From JAWLGW01 sp964569055 (GTDB taxonomy: Bacteria; Planctomycetota; J058), in the NCBI GenBank assembly GCA_964569055.1, contig CAZMSZ010000197.1, forward strand, positions 1-13,420: 13,420 nucleotides of DNA. Direction: 5' to 3'. Under the pieces are notes generated by a model that was given only the letters and a program-made list of their open reading frames with translations, did no database searches and was not told the DNA's origin. The position numbers were made by a program, and so were the translations under genes. This document shows, in pieces, positions 10,051 through 13,420 of this stretch (within the stretch, counting starts at the first letter, position 1; each line of letters starts with the position of its first letter).

Positions 10051-10914
10051 CTACGTTCGCCAGCGCGCCACGGCCTCGTCGACGTAGGCCGCGAACGGGC
10101 GCGGCTCGGCGCCGAGGATCGCGCGGGTCTCGGCGAGCTGGGCGGGGGTCGCGGCCAGGCCTTCCCGCTGGAACACCTCGTACATCAGGGCGAAGTCGTA
10201 CACCATCCAGGCCGGGAGGGACTGGCGGGCCTGGGCCTCCCAGGCGGCGAGGTCGTCGCCGGCGTAGCGCACCTCCCGGCCGAGGGCTCGCGCGTAGCTG
10301 CGCGCGCAGGCCTCGCCGGTTAGGGGCTCGGGGCCGACTACGGCGTAGGTGCGGCCGTCGTGGGCGGGCGAGGTCAGGGCGTTCGCGGCCGCGGCGGCGA
10401 TGTCGCGCACGTCGACCCGCGACAGGCCGACCGCGCCGATCGGCTGGGGGTAGACCCCGTGCTGCACGACCGCGTCGCGCACACAGTCGTCGTTCTGGAA
10501 GAAGTTGTTGGGGCGCAGGATGACGAACGGGACGCCGCTCTCCCGCAGCGCGCGCTCGATCGCGAGCTTGGAGGCGAAGTGCGGGACGGCCGGCCCCTTC
10601 TCGGCGTCGTGCACCGAGAGGTAGACCACCCGGCGGGCGCCCGCGCGTCGGGCCTCGTTGACCGCGGCCAGGCCCTCCTGCAGCTCGGTCGGGGTCACGG
10701 CGTTGAGCAGGAACAGCGTGTCGAGCTCATGGAACAAGGTCGGATAGCAGGCGGGGTCGCTCAGGTCGCCGACCACCCCCACCGCGCCGCCCGGCAGGGT
10801 GCGCGTCTTCTGCTCGTCGCGGGTCACGACGCGCACCTGCTCGCCGCGCGCGACGAGCGCCTCGACCACCTCGGACCCGACCGTCCCCGTGCCGCCCAGG
10901 ATCGTGTGGGCCAT
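10051..10914 (-). CDS. NmrA-type NAD(P)-binding Rossmann-fold protein
   Basis: This 287-residue protein starts at ATG 10914, with GGGGAGGG about six bases upstream. The same frame is open much further upstream, but that part is antisense to the WYL regulator. The N-terminus MAHTILGGTGTVG carries the dinucleotide-binding loop (7-13). Arg32 in VVTRD, after strand 2, is typical of NADP preference in atypical SDRs of the NmrA/YtfG group. VVYLSVHDAEKG and HFASKLAIERAL contain the usual active-site-region Ser and Lys, and FVILRPNNFFQN is the family's central core motif. Relatives are either redox-sensing regulators that bind NAD(P) without catalysis or quinone/NAD(P)H reductases; the sequence does not choose between them. 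It lies 77 bp after the WYL regulator and 55 bp before the kinase, on the same strand. Full length for the family, cytoplasmic, no oddities. Confidence 0.88.
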   Translation of the reverse strand: MAHTILGGTGTVGSEVVEALVARGEQVRVVTRDEQKTRTLPGGAVGVVGDLSDPACYPTLFHELDTLFLLNAVTPTELQEGLAAVNEARRAGARRVVYLSVHDAEKGPAVPHFASKLAIERALRESGVPFVILRPNNFFQNDDCVRDAVVQHGVYPQPIGAVGLSRVDVRDIAAAAANALTSPAHDGRTYAVVGPEPLTGEACARSYARALGREVRYAGDDLAAWEAQARQSLPAWMVYDFALMYEVFQREGLAATPAQLAETRAILGAEPRPFAAYVDEAVARWRT

Positions 10915-10991
10915 GCCGCACCCTCCCCTTCGCGGCGCCAGTATTGCCGACGGTGTCGGAGTCGGGGCGCCCCCCCCGCCGCGAGCTCCCC
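10915..10991 (-). promoter_or_regulatory. 77-bp leader of the NmrA-type gene with a hairpin and a weak -10-like box
   Basis: Read on the minus strand, this gap holds a GC palindrome GGGGCGCCCC (10964-10973), a perfect 5-bp stem CCGAC/GTCGG around a 3-base loop (10947-10959), then AATACT (10941-10946), 26 bases before the ATG, and finally the ribosome site. AATACT resembles a -10 box, but the position 17 bp upstream is not TTGACA-like. The hairpin has no T tract. This could be an internal promoter or a partial terminator. Confidence 0.25.
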
Positions 10992-12395
10992 TCAGCGTGG
11001 CTTGCGGCCGCGCCGACTCCCGCTCGCCTCGCGCTTGGGCGCGCGCCCCTTGGGGCTGCGACGACCGCCCGCGCCCGGTTGACGCGCGCTGGCCACCGCG
11101 TCCCGCAGCGGCTCGGGTCCGAGCACCTCGACGTCGTCGCCGAACTGCAAGACCCAGGGGACCACCTCCACCAGCGACGTCACCCGAAAGCGCAGCTCGA
11201 GCCGTCCGTCGGGCAGGTCGGCCACGACCTGGCCCGCCTGCCACTCGCGCTCGCGCACGTACTGCTTGAGCCACTTGATCGCCGCGAACCGCAGCGCCAC
11301 CTCGAGCGGGGCCTGCGCCGTGGGCTCCCGGAACACGCCGAACACGCCCTGGTACAGCGCGCGCGGGTCGTACTCCTCCCGGTCGGGATACATGAAGTAG
11401 TGCTGCGCCGGCCGCGCGCTCTGAACCCGGTCGAGCACGAAGTCGTAGACCTTGGTCTTGCCCGGGTAGCGCGCCAGCAGGTGGAGCCCGCCCTGGTGCA
11501 GCAGCAGCGAGAGCGGCTCGATCAGGTGGTCCCCGACCTTGCCCGAGGCGGCGTCGTAGCGCAGCTCGACCGCGCGGGTGAACACGATGCTCTTGAGGAT
11601 CGCGCGGAGCACCTCCTCCTTGCCGTCGTAGCGGCGGGCGCCGAACGGGACGTAGACCAGCAGCCGGTCGAGGTCGCTGCGCAGGCGCTGGAACGCCATG
11701 GGGAAGCGCTCCTGCCCCGTCGTGCGGACCTGCCGCACCACGTCGGGCAGCGCCTCGCCGAGCTCGCCGTCGCCGAGGAAGGCGAACGCCTCGCCCGCGA
11801 GCTGCAGCGCCACCAGCCGGAGCAGCGCCGCCTCGAGCTCGCGGCTGTCGGGCGCGGCCTCGCGCAGGCGCAGGTAGCGCCGGTCCCCCTCGCGCTCCTC
11901 CACCAGCCGCGTCGCGCCGTCCTGGCGCTGCCAGGGCTTGAACAGCAGCTGCAGGTTCCGGCGGTACTTGCGGTAGGTCCGGTCGGAGATCTCGAGCTCC
12001 TCGCACAGCTCGTCCACCGCCCAGCCACGCGGCGTGCGCCACAGCCGATCCACGATCCGCGCCAGGTTGAGCGGCTGCGCGTCGGGCGCGCGACGCGCCG
12101 AGGCCCGACGCCTGGTCGCGCGCGCGCCGCCGTTCGCCGGCTCCGGCGTGGAGCTCGCGGAGCGCCGCCTCCCCGGCGGGGCGGCCCCCTCGCCCGAGTC
12201 GGCGCGCTTCTCCGTCCTCGCCGGGCTGCGCTTCGGGCTCGCCTTGTTCGGGCTCGCCTTGTTCGGGCTCGCCTTCTTCGGGCTCGCCTTCTTTGGGCTC
12301 GCCTTGTTCGGGCTCGCCTTCGTCTTCCGGCTCGTGGCTCGGTTCGCGCCAGCACGTCGCGCCCGCCCGCGTCCGCCCGTCGTCTCGTCCGCCAT
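10992..12395 (-). CDS. WYL-domain transcriptional regulator with basic SPKK-repeat tail
   Basis: This 467-residue protein starts at ATG 12395, with GGGGGA three bases upstream. Residues 1-108 are a disordered basic tail with six KASP(K/N) repeats (26-55). Residues about 109-152 are a helix-turn-helix (WAVDELCEELEISDRTYRKY). Residues about 185-250 form the helical linker region. Residues about 262-335 are the WYL ligand domain, with LIEPLSLLLH and GGLHLLARYPG, where the name-giving Trp-Tyr-Leu is Leu-His-Leu. Residues about 350-435 are the C-terminal WCX-like extension. The last 30 residues are basic (RRSPKGRAPKRE, GRKPR), reminiscent of AT-hooks. WYL proteins are mostly DNA-binding regulators that sense nucleic acids or small ligands, often in DNA-damage and defence settings. 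It starts 44 bp after recQ, with a palindrome in the gap. The family call is firm; its targets are unknown. Confidence 0.87.
   Translation of the reverse strand: MADETTGGRGRARRAGANRATSRKTKASPNKASPKKASPKKASPNKASPNKASPKRSPARTEKRADSGEGAAPPGRRRSASSTPEPANGGARATRRRASARRAPDAQPLNLARIVDRLWRTPRGWAVDELCEELEISDRTYRKYRRNLQLLFKPWQRQDGATRLVEEREGDRRYLRLREAAPDSRELEAALLRLVALQLAGEAFAFLGDGELGEALPDVVRQVRTTGQERFPMAFQRLRSDLDRLLVYVPFGARRYDGKEEVLRAILKSIVFTRAVELRYDAASGKVGDHLIEPLSLLLHQGGLHLLARYPGKTKVYDFVLDRVQSARPAQHYFMYPDREEYDPRALYQGVFGVFREPTAQAPLEVALRFAAIKWLKQYVREREWQAGQVVADLPDGRLELRFRVTSLVEVVPWVLQFGDDVEVLGPEPLRDAVASARQPGAGGRRSPKGRAPKREASGSRRGRKPR
12231..12321 (-). repeat. Six 15-bp tandem repeats encoding KASP(K/N)
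   Basis: On the plus strand the unit is TTCGGGCTCGCCTTG or TTCGGGCTCGCCTTC, repeated six times head to tail from 12232 to 12321, with one C-to-T change (12294). On the coding strand it reads Lys-Ala-Ser-Pro-Lys/Asn. Near identity at the DNA level means the array is young or slippage-prone, and its copy number may vary between strains. Confidence 0.9.
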
Positions 12396-12409
12396 GCGTC
12401 CCCCGCGTC

Positions 12410-12429
12410 CGGGCCTCGTGCGAGGCCCG
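12410..12429. promoter_or_regulatory. 20-bp perfect palindrome between recQ and the WYL gene
   Basis: CGGGCCTCG at 12410-12418 and CGAGGCCCG at 12421-12429 are perfect inverted copies around TG. The site lies between the recQ stop (12440) and the WYL ribosome site, 15-34 bases before the ATG. No T tract follows on the minus strand, so an operator or an mRNA hairpin is as likely as a terminator. Autoregulation by the WYL protein is an inference. Confidence 0.45.
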
Positions 12430-12439
12430 AACCCGCAGC

Positions 12440-13420
12440 CTAGCCCTCCGAGGGGCACGCCTCGTGCCGCGGCGTGGACCCGTTTGGGGGAGGCTCCTCC
12501 TCGCTCAGGACGGCGAGCACCCGCTCGCCGTAGCGCTCGAGCTTGGTGGCGCCCACTCCGCGAATGGTGGCCAGCTCCTGCAGGGAGCGCGGCCGCGCCG
12601 CGGCGATCGCGCGCAGGGTGCTGTCGTGGAACACCACGTACGGGGGCACGTCCTGCGCGCGCGCCAGCTCGAGGCGCATGGCGCGGAGCGCCTCGAACAG
12701 CGCCGGGTCGCAGGGGGGGCTCTGTTCGCGCTCGCGCTCGCGCCGGGGCGCGCCGCCGCTCGTCCGCCGCGTGGCGCGGCTCCGGGCCGGGCGCTCGCGC
12801 CGATCCTGCCGCAGCGCCACCGTTCGCTCGCCCCGCAGCACCTGCCAGCCGGCCGGCGTCACGCGCAGCGCGCCGTGACGCTCGACGTCGACCCAAAGCA
12901 GCCCCTGCGCCACGAGCTGCCGCGCGACCGAGCGCCAGCGCCGGCGCTCGAGCTCGCCGCCCACCCCGAAGGTCGGCAGCCGCTCGTGCCCGAACCGCAG
13001 CACCTTCTCGGTGGCGCGCCCGCTGACCACGTCCACGAGGTGCCCCACCCCGAACCGCTGCTCGGTGCGCACCGCGGCCGACAGCAGCATCTGAGCGGAG
13101 CGCGTGCCGTCCCACGTCTCGACCGGCTCGAGGCAGTTGTCGCAGTTGCCGCAGGCGGCCGGCGGCGCCTCGCCGAAGTAGCCCAGCAGGACCGCGCGCC
13201 GGCAGGTGGTCGCCTCGCAGTAGCCCAGCAGCTGCTCGAGCTTGCGCAGCTCCGTGAAGCGGTGGCGGCTGGCCTCGCTCGGCTCGCCGATCAACTGGCG
13301 GACCTGCGCCGCGTCGCCCCAGCCGTAGGCCAGCCAGCACTCCGCCGGCTCGCCGTCGCGCCCCGCCCGGCCCGACTCCTGATAGTAGGCCTCCAGGCTC
13401 TTGGGCGCGTCGTAGTGGGC
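12440..13420 (-). CDS. recQ: RecQ-family ATP-dependent DNA helicase (C-terminal part, 5' end off the window)
   Basis: RecQ unwinds DNA 3' to 5' using ATP in recombination and fork repair. The 326 residues here begin inside the second helicase lobe, so the Walker A and DEAH motifs lie beyond the right edge. Visible in order: HYDAPKSLESYYQESGRAGRDG with helicase motif VI and its arginine fingers (fragment residues 2-23); the zinc site Cys73, 90, 93, 96, whose spacing matches E. coli RecQ Cys380/397/400/403; the RQC winged helix (about 100-185); a basic Arg-rich linker (about 190-225); and an HRDC domain (about 230-305) containing LATIRGVGATKLERYGERVL. An in-frame TTG at 13294 is internal, because the helicase core continues upstream of it. 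The WYL regulator follows after 44 bp on the same strand, suggesting joint transcription. Full-domain RecQ architecture, so very likely functional. Confidence 0.95.
   Translation of the reverse strand, partial: AHYDAPKSLEAYYQESGRAGRDGEPAECWLAYGWGDAAQVRQLIGEPSEASRHRFTELRKLEQLLGYCEATTCRRAVLLGYFGEAPPAACGNCDNCLEPVETWDGTRSAQMLLSAAVRTEQRFGVGHLVDVVSGRATEKVLRFGHERLPTFGVGGELERRRWRSVARQLVAQGLLWVDVERHGALRVTPAGWQVLRGERTVALRQDRRERPARSRATRRTSGGAPRREREREQSPPCDPALFEALRAMRLELARAQDVPPYVVFHDSTLRAIAAARPRSLQELATIRGVGATKLERYGERVLAVLSEEEPPPNGSTPRHEACPSEG

Noticed and set aside
10915..12042. Upstream extension of the NmrA-type protein in the same frame
   Set aside because: The extension overlaps the WYL gene in another frame; the Rossmann fold begins exactly at ATG 10914 behind a strong ribosome site.
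12232..12321. Possible CRISPR-like array
   Set aside because: The 15-bp units are contiguous with no spacers and lie in frame in a gene; they are a coding tandem repeat.
10944..12443. 499-residue plus-strand frame opposite the WYL gene
   Set aside because: It is rich in Arg, His and Leu with no domain; the other strand has a complete HTH-WYL protein.
12440..13294. TTG 13294 as the start of a short RQC-HRDC protein
   Set aside because: The frame stays open to the window edge and encodes helicase motif VI directly upstream, so this is an internal codon of recQ.
12396..13340. Upstream extension of the WYL protein in the same frame
   Set aside because: It overlaps the recQ zinc, RQC and HRDC domains, which are unmistakable in the other frame.

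Overview
This is a very GC-rich window with nearly all codons ending in G or C. Long antisense reading frames shadow every gene. A membrane Ser/Thr kinase with a C-terminal propeller-like region, an FHA protein, repeated small zinc ribbons and a giant multi-domain cell-wall-type protein suggest a myxobacterium-like or planctomycete-like genome. The sequence alone does not decide between them. I see no RNA genes, insertion sequences, CRISPR arrays or origins, and no gene-free stretch longer than 300 bases.

The left part (1-6448) is on the plus strand. It starts with the last 29 codons of an unrecognised gene, followed by a short gap holding two adjoining hairpins. Next comes a small FHA-domain protein with a coiled-coil tail. 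Its stop codon overlaps, as ATGA, the start of a 1863-residue protein. That protein carries two degenerate OmpA-like/peptidoglycan-binding-like modules, two separate papain-fold (CHAP-like and C39-like) cysteine hydrolase-like domains joined by beta-rich regions, and an NTF2-like C-terminus. It has no Sec signal peptide. An FHA protein coupled to a giant, signal-less, wall-targeting protein resembles cargo or effector loci of contractile secretion systems, but no secretion-machinery gene is visible here. This is the most unusual locus in the window.

The right part (6452-13420) is entirely on the minus strand and reads, in transcription order: recQ (C-terminal part only; the gene runs off the right edge), a WYL-type transcriptional regulator with a histone-H1-like SPKK repeat tail, an NmrA-type NAD(P)-binding protein, a transmembrane Ser/Thr kinase, and a protein with three tandem four-cysteine zinc ribbons. 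Gaps are 44, 77, 55 and 169 bp, so at least the first four may be co-transcribed. The two halves converge with a 3-bp gap at 6449-6451.

How the genes work together is inferred only. The kinase could be a phosphorylation partner for the FHA protein, although the FHA phosphothreonine pocket looks eroded. The WYL protein may control its own neighbourhood through a 20-bp palindrome just upstream of its start.
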